Origin: Streptomyces aurantiacus JA 4570
GTDB taxonomy: Bacteria > Actinomycetota > Actinomycetes > Streptomycetales > Streptomycetaceae
Length of the DNA: 64,000 nt
NCBI RefSeq assembly: GCF_000414115.1
Contig: NZ_AOPZ01000019.1
Span: forward strand, 1-64,000
Reading direction: 5' to 3'
Positions 9,226-18,331 of this stretch are shown here, in pieces. A model generated the notes under the pieces. That model did not search any database, had not been told where the DNA came from, and saw only the letters and a program-made list of their open reading frames with translations. The first letter of the stretch is position 1. The number at the start of each line of letters is the position of its first letter. The position numbers and the translations under genes are program-made.

Positions 9226-11133
9226 ATGAACAAGGAACTGCTCGCCCGCGGCACCCACGTCGATCTGCGCCCCGTACCGGGCGAGCGCGTGGACGCGGGC
9301 GACGGCGAGTACTGGGGCGACGAACGCGCCGTGGACGCCGCGTTCCTGGCCGAGCTGCTGACCCGGCCGAACGGGTCCGACGGCGGCACGCACCGGGCGG
9401 TGTGGCTCGCGGGCGCCCGCGTCACCGGCGCGCTCGACCTGGAGGCCGCCCACCTCTCCCGGCCGCTGCACCTGGAGGACTGCTACTTCGAGTCCCCCGA
9501 GCCGGTCCTCATGAACGACGCCCGCGCCTTCACGGTGCAGCTCCCTGGCTGCCACGTGCCCGGCTTCCACGCCAACTGCCTGCAGACACAAGGGGACGTC
9601 TGCCTGGGCAAGGGTTTCACCGCCACCGGTGAGGTGCAGGTGTGCGGGGCGCACATCCAGGGGGCGCTCGACTGCGACGACGGCGTCTTCCACAACGCGG
9701 GCGGCACCGCCGTGGACGCGAGCGGGATGATCGCCGACGGCGGCATCTGGTTCGAGGGCGCCCGCGTCACCGGGCTGCTCGACCTGGTCTCCGCCCGCAC
9801 CGGAGGCCAACTGAACTGCACCAACGGCGCCTTCGACAACCGCGCCGCCGGCGACGAGAACCCCACCGCGCTGCGCGCCTACGGCATCGCCGTCGCCGAC
9901 TCGGTGTTCCTGCGCACCGAGAAGGGCGGCGAGTTCGAGGCGTACGGCGAGGTCGTGCTGCGCAACGCGCAGATAGGCGGCGACCTGGACTGCTCCGGCG
10001 GCCGTTTCCACCACGCCGGAGGCCACAGCGAGGGCCGCGCGATCGACGCGTACGCCATGACGTGCGCCGGCACCGTCCTGTGCCACGAGGACTTCACCGC
10101 GCACGGCGGCGTGATGCTGCACGGCGCCCGCGTCGGCGGAAACCTGCAGTGCAGGAAGGGCACCTTCATCAGCGCGACCGAGAGCGTGCTCGCGCTCGAC
10201 GCCCAGTGCGTCGCCGTCGACGGCAACGTCAACCTGCGCGAGGGCTTCGACGCCCGCGGCGGCGTCAGCTTCCTCAACGCCCGCGTCGGCGGCGACCTGA
10301 GCTGCACGGGCGGGCAGTTCCGGCGGGGCCCCGGGAGCAGCAAGTACGCGCTGCGGCTGCTCGGCGCCGACATCACCCGCCGCGTCCGCTTCCTGCCCAC
10401 CCACGTCGACGGCATCGTCGACCTGCGCATGACGAAGGTCGGCGGCTGGCAGGACGCGGCGAAGAGCTGGGACGACGACTCCCAGGTCCGGCTCAACGGC
10501 TTCACGTACACGAGCATCGACGGCATGGAGCAGCCCACGCCGGTGCGCCGCCACCTGGCCTGGCCGGCCCGCGACACCGACGGCATGGAGCCGTCCATGC
10601 CGGTGCGCCGCCGCCTGGCCTGGCTGGCCCGCGACATCGACGGCTTCGCGCCGCAGCCCTACCGCCAGCTCGCCGACGTCTACCAGCGCGAGGGCAACGA
10701 ACGCGACGCCCGCCGCGTCCGCGTCGCCGCCCAACTGCGCCGCCGCGACCGGCCGCACCGCGTCTTCGGCCGGCTCCAGTGGCCCTTCCGCATGGCCTGG
10801 ACCGGGATGCTGTGGGCCACCGTCGGCTTCGGCTACCGGCCCTGGCGGATCCTGCTGCCCATCGGCGGGCTCTACTGCCTCGGCTGGTGGTTGTTCGACC
10901 GCGCGGCGGGCCTGGGTCAGATCCATCGCTCCAAGACGGTCAGCAGCGAGGTCGACTTCCACTCCGGGCGCTACGCCGCCGACCTGCTCATCCCCGGCGC
11001 CGGCCTCGGCGAGCGCGCCCGCTTCTACGCCGTCGGGGACGCGGCGAACTACGCGTCCTTCTATACGCTGGCGGGCTGGGCGCTGGCGGCGATGCTGATC
11101 GCGGGGCTCACGGGGGTGTTCAAGCGGTTGTAG
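9226..11133 (+). CDS. Beta-helix-like membrane protein with cysteine repeats
   Basis: A 635-residue protein; relatives in Streptomyces are often labelled membrane-associated oxidoreductase without proof. Residues about 60-415 are repeated coils resembling a right-handed beta-helix: FEGARVTGLLDL, LRNAQIGGDLDC, LHGARVGGNLQC, LNARVGGDLSC. Five coils share the pattern G-x-L-x-C-x-x-G-x-F (GALDCDDGVF, GQLNCTNGAF, GDLDCSGGRF, GNLQCRKGTF, GDLSCTGGQF), which would stack cysteines on one face. A 20-residue tandem duplication follows, then basic linker helices and hydrophobic segments near 525-555 and 610-633 that anchor it to the membrane. No signal peptide is present, so the repeat domain is probably cytoplasmic. 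GGGGGAG precedes ATG 9226. Confidence 0.7.
   Translation: MNKELLARGTHVDLRPVPGERVDAGDGEYWGDERAVDAAFLAELLTRPNGSDGGTHRAVWLAGARVTGALDLEAAHLSRPLHLEDCYFESPEPVLMNDARAFTVQLPGCHVPGFHANCLQTQGDVCLGKGFTATGEVQVCGAHIQGALDCDDGVFHNAGGTAVDASGMIADGGIWFEGARVTGLLDLVSARTGGQLNCTNGAFDNRAAGDENPTALRAYGIAVADSVFLRTEKGGEFEAYGEVVLRNAQIGGDLDCSGGRFHHAGGHSEGRAIDAYAMTCAGTVLCHEDFTAHGGVMLHGARVGGNLQCRKGTFISATESVLALDAQCVAVDGNVNLREGFDARGGVSFLNARVGGDLSCTGGQFRRGPGSSKYALRLLGADITRRVRFLPTHVDGIVDLRMTKVGGWQDAAKSWDDDSQVRLNGFTYTSIDGMEQPTPVRRHLAWPARDTDGMEPSMPVRRRLAWLARDIDGFAPQPYRQLADVYQREGNERDARRVRVAAQLRRRDRPHRVFGRLQWPFRMAWTGMLWATVGFGYRPWRILLPIGGLYCLGWWLFDRAAGLGQIHRSKTVSSEVDFHSGRYAADLLIPGAGLGERARFYAVGDAANYASFYTLAGWALAAMLIAGLTGVFKRL
10517..10636 (+). 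repeat. In-frame 60-bp tandem duplication
   Basis: Two adjacent 60-base units encode GME-PVRRLAW-ARD-DG blocks (DGMEQPTPVRRHLAWPARDT then DGMEPSMPVRRRLAWLARDI), and a third partial start, DGF, follows. The nucleotide copies differ at only a few positions, so the duplication is fairly recent or kept similar by conversion. The length is a multiple of three and the frame is preserved. Confidence 0.85.
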
Positions 11134-11280
11134 AGCCGCCGGACCAGCCGCGGGCGTGGCTCATCGCGTGATCGTCGTACACGCGTAGTTCCCCAAGGAG
11201 GCCGGTGGTGTCACCATGCGGAGTCCAGGTGCGCGGCGTGCGGGGTGGTGCGACGCGGGGTCGCGGGGTGGGAGGCGTGC

Positions 11281-11808
11281 ATGGCTGAGGTGTTCTTGCG
11301 GCGGCTGACCCGGTGGCAGGCGGAGCAGCAGCGCGAGGTGATGGCGAACCTGTACATGGAGTGCCACGGCCTGGACGGGCCGGGAGGGGGCGCGGCCCGC
11401 AAGGCGTTCCTGGAACGGTTCGAACGGCATGTGCAGGAACCGGACTTCGACATGGTGACCGCCAACTCCGGGGCGGTCCTCGCGGGTTGCCTGTACGGCT
11501 TCCGTGCCGAGCGGGGCGGGACGCTCGCGGACGCGCTGCGGAACATCCTGCCGGCCGAGGCGGCCGCCCACGCCGGGGCGGGACGGCTCTTCGTCATCAC
11601 CGAACTGATGGTGGTGCCGGAGTACCGGCGCCTGGGCGTGGCCACCAGGCTCCGGGACCTCCTGCTGTCCCGCCACACCACGGACGTGATCGTGGCGGCG
11701 ACGCCTCCGGGGGCCGCGCACGAGGTCCTGCGGGCGTGGTCGTACGCGAAGCTGGGCGAGCTGACGTCGCCGCCGAGGGAGGCGTGGCTGGGGCCGGGGC
11801 CCGGATAG
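11281..11808 (+). CDS. GNAT family N-acetyltransferase
   Basis: A 175-residue protein of the GNAT fold. The core is FVITELMVVPEYRRLGVATRLRDLLL: strand beta-4 followed by the R-x-x-G-x-A pyrophosphate-binding loop for acetyl-CoA. A late strand and WSYAKLGE match the C-terminal part of the fold. The N-terminal half (MAEVFLRRLTRWQAEQQREV and NLYMECHG) is specific to an actinobacterial subgroup. The acceptor is unknown. ATG at 11281 has GGGAGG five bases upstream; the frame is open further 5' without support. Confidence 0.72.
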   Translation: MAEVFLRRLTRWQAEQQREVMANLYMECHGLDGPGGGAARKAFLERFERHVQEPDFDMVTANSGAVLAGCLYGFRAERGGTLADALRNILPAEAAAHAGAGRLFVITELMVVPEYRRLGVATRLRDLLLSRHTTDVIVAATPPGAAHEVLRAWSYAKLGELTSPPREAWLGPGPG

Positions 11809-11892
11809 GTTTTCCACAGGCTCGGGCCGCCGTTGTCCACAGGTTGAGGGCCCTCCCAGCGGATCGTGGCCTGCTCCAGGCACTATGGGGCC

Positions 11893-13782
11893 ATGAGTGA
11901 CACGGGTACGCAGCCGAATGCAGGACCGGGCCGGGGCACGGCCGAGACCGACGGGGGCACGGACACGGGCACGGGGTCCACGTCGGGCTCCGCGCCCATG
12001 CCCGACTGGGAGAAGCGCTTCCGCGCCCCCCGCGTCTCCCTGCCCGACTGGGCGGAGGACGCCCCGCACCGCTCCCTGTTCGTGTCGAACGCGACGGGTA
12101 CGTACGAGCTGTACGCCTGGGACCGCGCCACGGGCGAGCAGCGCCAGGTCACGGACCGGCCGAACGGCACGACGGACGGCCTGCTGTCGCCGGACGGCCG
12201 GTGGATCTGGTGGTTCGACGACAAGGACGGCGACGAGTTCGGTGTCTGGCTGCGCCAGCCGTTCGACGGCAGCGGCACGGACGAGCCCGCGGTGCCCGGC
12301 CTGGCGCCGTCCTACCCGGCGGGCCTGGCCGTGGGCCGCGACGGCCGCACCGTGGTGGTGGGCCGCTCGACGGACGAGGACGGCTCGACGATCCATGTCG
12401 TCCGCCCCGACGCCGCCCCCGGCGACGCACCCGCCGAGATCTACCGCCACCGCGAGTCCGCGGGCGTGGGCGACCTCTCCCACGACGGCACGCTGATCGC
12501 CATCGAGCACACGGAGCACGGCGACGCGATGCACGCGGCACTGCGCGTGGTGCGCACCGACGGCTCGACGGTCGCCGAGCTCGACGACAGCAAGGGCGGC
12601 ACGGTCGAGCTGGGCCTGGAGGTCCTCGGCTTCGCCCCGGTGGACGGCGACACCCGGCTCCTGGTGGGCCACCAGCGCCGCGGCCGCTGGGAGCCGATGG
12701 TGTGGGACGTGGCCACGGGTGAGGAGGCCGACCTGGACCTGGACCTGCCGGGCGACGTCTCCGCCGAGTGGTATCCGGACGGCTCCGCGCTGCTCGTGGC
12801 GCACGGCTTCGAGGCCCGCGGCGATCTGTGGAGGTACGACTTCGCGACCCGCGAGCTGACCCGCGTCGAGACCCCGCGCGGCTCGGTCTCCGGCGCCACG
12901 GCCCGCCCCGACGGCACCGTGGAGTACATGTGGTCGTCGGCCGCCGAGCCGCCCGTCCTGCGCTCCACCTCCGGGAAGGTCGTCCTGGACCCGCCCGGCA
13001 TGAAGGCGCCGGGCTCGGTCCCGGTGGAGGACGTATGGGTGGAGGGCCCCGGCGGCCGCGTCCACGCCCTCGTGCAGAAGCCGGCGGGCGCGAGTGGCCC
13101 GCTGCCCACCGTCTTCGAGGTGCACGGCGGCCCGACCTGGCACGACAGCGACGCGTTCATGGCGGGCCCGGCAGCCTGGGTGGACCACGGGTACGCGGTG
13201 GTGCGGGTCAACTACCGCGGCTCCACGGGGTACGGCCGCGAGTGGACGGACGCCCTCAAGCACCGCGTCGGCCTCATCGAGCTGGAGGACATCGCGGCGG
13301 TGCGCGAGTGGGCCGTCGACTCCGGCCTCGCCGACCCGGACCGCCTCGTCCTCTCCGGCGGCTCCTGGGGCGGCTATCTCACCCTCCTCGGCCTCGGCAC
13401 GCAGCCGGACGCCTGGGCCCTCGGCCTCGCCGCCGTGCCCGTCGCCGACTACGTGACGGCGTACCACGACGAGATGGAGGCCCTGAAGTCCATCGACCGC
13501 ACCTTCTTCGGCGGCACACCGGAGGAGGTCCCCGAGCGCTTCGAGGCGTCCTCCCCTCTCACCTACGTCGACGCGGTGAAGGCCCCCGTCTACATCTCCG
13601 CCGGCGTGAACGACCCGCGCTGCCCGATCCGCCAGGTCGAGAACTACGTCAACCGCCTCGCGGCCCGCGACGCCGTCCACGAGGTGTACCGCTACGACGC
13701 GGGGCATGGCTCCCTGGTCGTGGACGAGCGGATCAAGCAGGTGGCGCTGGAGCTGGATTTCGCGCGGCGGCACCTGGGGTAG
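11893..13782 (+). CDS. S9 family peptidase (acylaminoacyl/prolyl oligopeptidase-like)
   Basis: A 629-residue serine peptidase. The N-terminal part (about 50-360) is a beta-propeller with WD-like and TolB-like blades (GTYELYAWDRATGEQRQV, SPDGRWIWWFDDKDGDEFG). The C-terminal alpha/beta hydrolase domain carries the oxyanion strand EVHGGPTWH, the nucleophile in LSGGSWGGYLTLL, the acid in SAGVNDPRCPI and the His in YDAGHGSL. These enzymes trim short or N-acylated peptides in the cytoplasm; no signal peptide is present. The first 35 residues are Thr/Gly-rich and disordered. ATG at 11893 is chosen over the upstream 11866 start because coding character begins there. It is followed by a long palindromic repeat. 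Confidence 0.88.
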   Translation: MSDTGTQPNAGPGRGTAETDGGTDTGTGSTSGSAPMPDWEKRFRAPRVSLPDWAEDAPHRSLFVSNATGTYELYAWDRATGEQRQVTDRPNGTTDGLLSPDGRWIWWFDDKDGDEFGVWLRQPFDGSGTDEPAVPGLAPSYPAGLAVGRDGRTVVVGRSTDEDGSTIHVVRPDAAPGDAPAEIYRHRESAGVGDLSHDGTLIAIEHTEHGDAMHAALRVVRTDGSTVAELDDSKGGTVELGLEVLGFAPVDGDTRLLVGHQRRGRWEPMVWDVATGEEADLDLDLPGDVSAEWYPDGSALLVAHGFEARGDLWRYDFATRELTRVETPRGSVSGATARPDGTVEYMWSSAAEPPVLRSTSGKVVLDPPGMKAPGSVPVEDVWVEGPGGRVHALVQKPAGASGPLPTVFEVHGGPTWHDSDAFMAGPAAWVDHGYAVVRVNYRGSTGYGREWTDALKHRVGLIELEDIAAVREWAVDSGLADPDRLVLSGGSWGGYLTLLGLGTQPDAWALGLAAVPVADYVTAYHDEMEALKSIDRTFFGGTPEEVPERFEASSPLTYVDAVKAPVYISAGVNDPRCPIRQVENYVNRLAARDAVHEVYRYDAGHGSLVVDERIKQVALELDFARRHLG

Positions 13783-13784
13783 GC

Positions 13785-13926
13785 GGGCCCTGCCGGGGGC
13801 TTCCCCAATCCCGCCCCTTCCCGCGGCGTTTGAGGAGCGGGGGTCGGGGGGCGGAGCCCCCACCCGCGGCGGAGCCGCTAATCGATGCAGCGGGAAGGGG
13901 CGGGGTGGGGGAAGGCCCGCCGCAGG
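13785..13926. repeat. Composite palindromic repeat, copy A
   Basis: The left arm, 13785-13823, reads GGGCCCTGCC...CCGCCCCTTCCCG; the right arm, 13891-13926, reads CGGGAAGGGGCGGGG...AAGGCCCGCC. They enclose a spacer with TTTGAGGAGCGGGG and a second small hairpin around CGGAGCCCC. Transcribed, it would form a very stable structure. It lies between two co-directional genes, starting right after the S9 stop, so it may act as a terminator. Related copies lie at 29061, 54158, 58080 and 61957. Confidence 0.75.
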
Positions 13927-13945
13927 CGCCCCGTACCGTGGTGGT

Positions 13946-14764
13946 GTGTACCGGTTCCTGCTGACCCCCCGCTGGTGGGGGATCAACGTCTTCGTCGCGC
14001 TGTCGATCCCCGTATGCCTCTTCATGGGCTCCTGGCAGCTGAGCCGCTTCGAGGACCGCGTCCAGGACCACGAGGACGCCAAGCGCCAGGCCACCACGGA
14101 CACCGGCGCGGCCCGCCCGCTCACCTCACTGCTCCCGGTGGACAAGAAAACGTCGGGCGAGAAGGCGTCGGCCACCGGCCGCTGGGGCAAGCAACTCCTC
14201 GTACCGGACCGGGAGTTGGACGACAAGCGCGGGTATTACGTGCTGACGATGCTGGAGACCGGCGACGGCAAGGCGCTGCCGGTGGTGCGCGGCTGGCTGC
14301 CGGGCCCCGCCGATGGCAAGAAGGCCCCGGCCCCGCCGAAGGGCGAGGTCACCGTGACCGGCGCGCTGCAGGCGTCGGAGAGCATGAGCTCCGACGGCGT
14401 GACGACGGCGGGCGGGCTCCCGTCCGGCCAGGTCGGCATGATCAGCGCCGCGTCGCTGGTGAACCTGGTGCCGGACGACGTGTACGACGCGTGGGTCACG
14501 CTGGACCGGGGCGACAGGGGCACGGCCGGGATGAAGGCGGTCCCGGCGTCCGCGCCCGAGGACAGCGGCCTGGACATCAAGGCGTTCCAGAACCTGGGCT
14601 ACACCGGCGAGTGGTTCGTCTTCGCGGGCTTCGTCCTGTTCATGTGGTTCCGCCTGTTCCGCCGTGAGCGGGAGCTCGCACGGGACGCGGAACTCGGCCT
14701 CGTACCGGACGAACCGAGCGAGACGAAGGCCGCGGCATCCGCACAGGCACCCACACGGAGCTGA
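13946..14764 (+). CDS. SURF1 family cytochrome oxidase assembly protein
   Basis: A 272-residue membrane protein of the SURF1 (Shy1) family, needed for assembly and heme insertion of aa3-type cytochrome c oxidase. It has the family layout: an N-terminal membrane helix (WWGINVFVALSIPVCLFMGSWQ, ending in the conserved W-Q), a large extracytoplasmic loop with VVRGWLPGP, and a C-terminal helix (EWFVFAGFVLFMWFRLFRR). GTG at 13946 gives the usual start VYRFLLTPRWWG. It sits downstream of a palindromic repeat, separate from the S9 gene. Confidence 0.88.
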   Translation: MYRFLLTPRWWGINVFVALSIPVCLFMGSWQLSRFEDRVQDHEDAKRQATTDTGAARPLTSLLPVDKKTSGEKASATGRWGKQLLVPDRELDDKRGYYVLTMLETGDGKALPVVRGWLPGPADGKKAPAPPKGEVTVTGALQASESMSSDGVTTAGGLPSGQVGMISAASLVNLVPDDVYDAWVTLDRGDRGTAGMKAVPASAPEDSGLDIKAFQNLGYTGEWFVFAGFVLFMWFRLFRRERELARDAELGLVPDEPSETKAAASAQAPTRS

Positions 14765-14822
14765 ACCGCCCCGTGAAGCCGACCGGCACACAGCCCGGCG
14801 GCACGCAGCCCACCGGCACGCG

Positions 14823-16169
14823 CTACTGCGCCGCCAGCACCCCGGTCTTGTAGATCGTCCCGGAGCACGCGTTCGCGACCGTCGTCGCCGTGGAGGGCGA
14901 GCCCGGCTCCGCCGTCAGGGTCACCGCGACGCTGCCGTCGACCGTGCCGCCGTCCTCGCGGACCAGCTGGGTCTTCGTGCCGTCCGGGGCCCCGCTCTCG
15001 GAGCCGCCGGTGCCGCCGCCCGCACCGCCCTCGCTGGGCGAGGGGTTCGGCGAGGGGTCGCCGCCGTCCGACGGGCAGGTCGCCGCGGGCACCCAGGCGA
15101 ACCGCACCTCGTAGGACGCGCCGGGCTGGAGGACCAGTGAGCTGGACTCCTGCGCCGGGTCGGGCAGGCCGGTCGCGGCGTCGCCCGCCGTGTGGTCGAC
15201 GACGTTGACGTTGGCCGGGTCGGCCGCGCCCTGGGCCGCCGCGGCGACGGAGCCCGCCGAGGTGACGGTGCAGCTGTCGCCGGAGACGTTGGCGATGCGG
15301 AAGGTGCCGTAGACCTTGCCGTCGGCCTCGGCGGTGCCGACCGAGGCGGTGGCGTTGCCGAGCTGGGAGGCGTCGCAGCTGGGCGAGGACGCGGCGGCCG
15401 TGTCCTCGGAGCCCGGGTCGGTTCCGGCGGTGGCACCGGGCTTGTCGTCCTTGCCCTTGCCCTCCTTGCCCTTCCCCTCCTTGTCCTTCTTGTCTTTCTT
15501 GTCCTTCTTGCCCTTGGACTTGTCGTCCTTCTTGTCCGTGCCGGGCTCGTCGCGGTCCTTGCCCTGGCCGGAGGAGGAACCTTGGGTGGGCTGGTTGCTG
15601 CCGGCGCCCACGATGGAGGGCCGCGCGTCCGAGTCGCCGCCGGAAGCGGCGACGTGCACGAACGCGGGGATGGCGGTGCCGACGAGCAGCGCCGCGGCGG
15701 CCACGCCGACGAGTGCCTGGCGCTTGCGGGCGCGGCGCGCGGGCACCGCGTGCCGCAGCTTTTCCAGCGCGGCGTCGCCGGGCTGGATCTCCTTGACGGC
15801 GCCCTGGAGCAGTCGGCGCAGCGCGAGTTCGTCGGCGCCGAGCCCCGCGGGCTCGTCACCGTCGCCGTCACCGCCGCCGAAGGAGCCGCCCCCGAAGGGA
15901 CCGCCACCCGAGCCGCCGCCGGAACCACCGGAACCGCCGGAACGACCGGCGCCCCCGATCAAGCCCAGTACGCCGAGCTCTCCGGGCTCTCCGGGTTCTC
16001 CGGATTCACCGAGTTCGCGGTCGGGGCGTCCCTTGCCGCCCGGCCCCTGCTGCACAGTTCCGTTCCCAGCGTCCTGCCCGGGGTCGCGCCCGGCGCCCCG
16101 TTCTTCGTTCACGTCCCGCTCTGCCACGTCCCGCGCGGCGGCGAACACATCCCGCTCCTCGCGCGTCAT
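14823..16169 (-). CDS. Membrane partner (anti-sigma-like) of the ECF sigma factor
   Basis: A 448-residue protein with a single central membrane helix (ALVGVAAAALLVGTAIPAFVHVA, about 150-172). The cytoplasmic N-terminal half has a Gly/Ser-rich tract and an ELALRRLLQGAVKEIQP helix region that could bind sigma. The extracytoplasmic half begins with a Lys/Asp low-complexity tract (KGKKDKKDKKDKEGKG) and ends in an Ig-like domain with paired cysteines (PSCDASQLG, GDSCTV, AATCPSDGG, NACSG). It overlaps the sigma gene by four bases (ATGA). Gene order and topology suggest it senses a surface signal and controls that sigma factor. No canonical zinc anti-sigma motif is visible. Confidence 0.72.
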   Translation of the reverse strand: MTREERDVFAAARDVAERDVNEERGAGRDPGQDAGNGTVQQGPGGKGRPDRELGESGEPGEPGELGVLGLIGGAGRSGGSGGSGGGSGGGPFGGGSFGGGDGDGDEPAGLGADELALRRLLQGAVKEIQPGDAALEKLRHAVPARRARKRQALVGVAAAALLVGTAIPAFVHVAASGGDSDARPSIVGAGSNQPTQGSSSGQGKDRDEPGTDKKDDKSKGKKDKKDKKDKEGKGKEGKGKDDKPGATAGTDPGSEDTAAASSPSCDASQLGNATASVGTAEADGKVYGTFRIANVSGDSCTVTSAGSVAAAAQGAADPANVNVVDHTAGDAATGLPDPAQESSSLVLQPGASYEVRFAWVPAATCPSDGGDPSPNPSPSEGGAGGGTGGSESGAPDGTKTQLVREDGGTVDGSVAVTLTAEPGSPSTATTVANACSGTIYKTGVLAAQ

Positions 16170-16822
16170 GCCGGGGCCTCCATGGCGACCCGCAGGGCGG
16201 CGATGCCCCGCGAGCCGTACGCCTTGACCGAGCCCAGCGATATGCCGAGCGTCTCGGCCACCTGGGCCTCGGTCATGTCGGCGAAGTAGCGCAGCACGAG
16301 GACTTCGCGCTGGCGGCGCTGCAGGCCGCGCATGGCCTTGATGAGCTCGTCGCGCTCCAGGAGGTCGTACGCCCCCTCTTCCGCGCTCGCCATGTCCGGC
16401 ATGGGCTTGGTGAGGAGCTTCAGGCCGAGGATGCGGCGGCGCAGCGCGGACCGGGAGAGGTTCACCACGGTCTGGCGCAGATACGCGAGGGTCTTCTCGG
16501 GGTCGCGCACCCGCTTGCGCGCGGAGTGCACGCGGATGAACGCCTCCTGCACGACGTCCTCGCAGGAGGCGGTGTCGTCCAGGAGGAGCGCCGCGAGGCC
16601 GAGCAGTGACCTGTAGTGGGCGCGGTAGGTCTCGGTGAGATGGTCGACGGTGGTGCCCGCGGTCACGCTCAACTCATCGCCCTCGCGCTGAGTCGGGATG
16701 CGGGCGGGCCGCGCTGCGGGCATGGGGGCGATCACCGGCATGCCGCCGGGTACGCGCGGGCGGCGAGGCGGTCGCAATGCCGCCGCGCCGCTCGCCGCTG
16801 TGAAGTCCAGTACCTCTGCCAC
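16166..16822 (-). CDS. ECF RNA polymerase sigma factor
   Basis: A 218-residue sigma-70 factor of the ECF group. Region 2 spans about 60-130 (YRAHYRSLLGLAALLLDD, CEDVVQEAFIRVH, and the promoter-melting segment YLRQTVVNLSRSALRR). Region 4 is at the C-terminus (LQRRQREVLVLRYFADMTEA, the HTH AETLGISLGSVKAYGSRGI). The first 50 residues are an unusual Pro/Arg-rich extension; a later start at the GTG before TAGTTVDHL would give a protein of normal ECF length. Its stop overlaps the start of the membrane partner, so the two are translationally coupled. Confidence 0.88.
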   Translation of the reverse strand: MAEVLDFTAASGAAALRPPRRPRVPGGMPVIAPMPAARPARIPTQREGDELSVTAGTTVDHLTETYRAHYRSLLGLAALLLDDTASCEDVVQEAFIRVHSARKRVRDPEKTLAYLRQTVVNLSRSALRRRILGLKLLTKPMPDMASAEEGAYDLLERDELIKAMRGLQRRQREVLVLRYFADMTEAQVAETLGISLGSVKAYGSRGIAALRVAMEAPA

Positions 16823-17269
16823 GCCTGTTGGACACGCTTCCCCCCATCAGGGTTGTACGCGTCGGGTGTGGCGTTGTGCATCGCCCGCCCACCGCGTACC
16901 GCGGGCGCCGTGGTCGCGGCGCGCGCCGAGGTCGCGGGATCCGCTCGCGACGATGCATCAAAAGCCCCCATGCGTACCAGCTCTTCCCCTATGCCCCAAT
17001 TTTCTTTTCGCAGCGCTTCGGGCCGCCCACGGGAGGGCGACGGCGAAGACGCGCGCTGCGCGGCCGCGGTTGCAGCACGCAGAAGCCGAATCTTCGAACG
17101 CGGAGACGCCCCAGTTCAAGCGGTCTGGACCATCAGATTGGACACAGAATTTACACAGTTCCTACGGGGGGTTCCGCCCCGGGGAGCCGGAAGCGAAGCG
17201 TCCGCCCCTGCCGCCGATGCGGCCCACCGGCCGCCACCAGCCACTCCAGCCCCTGGCCCGCCATCGCGG
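16823..17269. other. Intergenic region between sigma factor and asd
   Basis: No gene is supported. The stretch 16975-17000 and 17130-17165 is AT-rich for this genome (CCAATTTTCTTTTCG, GAATTTACACAGTTCC) and probably contains the sigma operon promoter, which reads leftward. TACGGGGGGTTCCGCCCCGG near 17161-17180 can form a short hairpin and may help end the asd transcript. The promoter class was not assigned. Confidence 0.35.
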
Positions 17270-18331
17270 TCAGCCGCCGGTCACGAGCTCCCGGGCCACC
17301 AGCTCCGCGATCTGCGCGGTGTTCAGGGCGGCGCCCTTGCGCAAGTTGTCCCCGCAGACGAAGAGTTCGAGGGCCGCCGGGTCGTCCAGGGCGCGGCGCA
17401 GCCGTCCGACCCAGGTGGGGTCGGTGCCCGTGACGTCGGCGGGCGTGGGGAACTCACCGGCGGCGGGGTCGTCGAAGAGCACGACGCCCGGCGCGGTCGC
17501 GAGGATCTCGCGGGCGCGGGCGACGGTCACCTCGTCCTCGAAGCGCGCGTGGACGGTCAGCGAGTGCGTGGTGACGACGGGCACGCGCACGCACGTGGCG
17601 GCGACCTTCAAATCAGGAAGCCCGAGAATCTTCCGCGACTCGTCCCTGACCTTCATCTCCTCCGACGACCAGCCGTCCTCGCGCACGGACCCGGCCCAGG
17701 GCACGACGTTCAGCACGACGGGCTCGGGGAAGGGCCCGGTGTCGTCGCCGACGGCGCGGCGTACGTCGCCGGGGGTGGTGCCGAGTTCGGTGCCCGCGAC
17801 CAGCTTGAGCTGCCGCCGCAGCGCCTCGACGCCGTCCCGCCCGGCCCCGCTCACGGCCTGGTACGAGGAGACGATCAGCTCGCGCAGGCCGAACTCGGCG
17901 TGCAGGGCGCCGAGGGCGACGATCATCGACAGGGTGGTGCAGTTGGGGTTGGCGATGATGCCGCGCGGGCGTACGCGCGCGGCGTGCGGGTTGACCTCGG
18001 GGACGACCAGCGGCACGTCCGGGTCCATCCGGAAGGCGGCGGAGTTGTCGACCACGACGACGCCCTTGGAGGTGGCGACGGGAGCCCACTGGGCGGCCAC
18101 ATCATCCGGCACATCGAACATGGCGATGTCGACGCCGTCGAAGACGTCCTCGCTCAAGGCGAGCACCTCGAGCTCCTCCCCGCGCACGGCCAGCTTGCGG
18201 CCGGCCGAGCGCGGGGAGGCGACGAGTCTGATCTCGCCCCAGATGTCGGCGTGCTGCGACAGGATCTGGAGCATCACCGTGCCGACGGCCCCGGTCGCTC
18301 CGACGACCGCGAGCGCCGGCTTGCGGTTCAT
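17270..18331 (-). CDS. asd: Aspartate-semialdehyde dehydrogenase
   Basis: Catalyses NADPH-dependent reduction of aspartyl-beta-phosphate to aspartate semialdehyde, feeding lysine/DAP, threonine and methionine. 353 residues. The N-terminal nucleotide fold starts [20 protein letters not shown]; the active-site Cys is in [17 protein letters not shown]; the substrate-binding region includes [18 protein letters not shown], and the catalytic His lies in [19 protein letters not shown]. Its ATG overlaps the ask stop by four bases (ATGA), with GGAGG upstream inside ask, so the two are coupled. All key residues appear intact. Confidence 0.95.
   Translation of the reverse strand: MNRKPALAVVGATGAVGTVMLQILSQHADIWGEIRLVASPRSAGRKLAVRGEELEVLALSEDVFDGVDIAMFDVPDDVAAQWAPVATSKGVVVVDNSAAFRMDPDVPLVVPEVNPHAARVRPRGIIANPNCTTLSMIVALGALHAEFGLRELIVSSYQAVSGAGRDGVEALRRQLKLVAGTELGTTPGDVRRAVGDDTGPFPEPVVLNVVPWAGSVREDGWSSEEMKVRDESRKILGLPDLKVAATCVRVPVVTTHSLTVHARFEDEVTVARAREILATAPGVVLFDDPAAGEFPTPADVTGTDPTWVGRLRRALDDPAALELFVCGDNLRKGAALNTAQIAELVARELVTGG

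Noticed and set aside
15430..15560. Lysine-codon tract as a programmed slippage site
   Set aside because: The AAG/GAC-type repeats read in one frame into a normal downstream domain, with no alternative product worth making and no A-run longer than a few bases.
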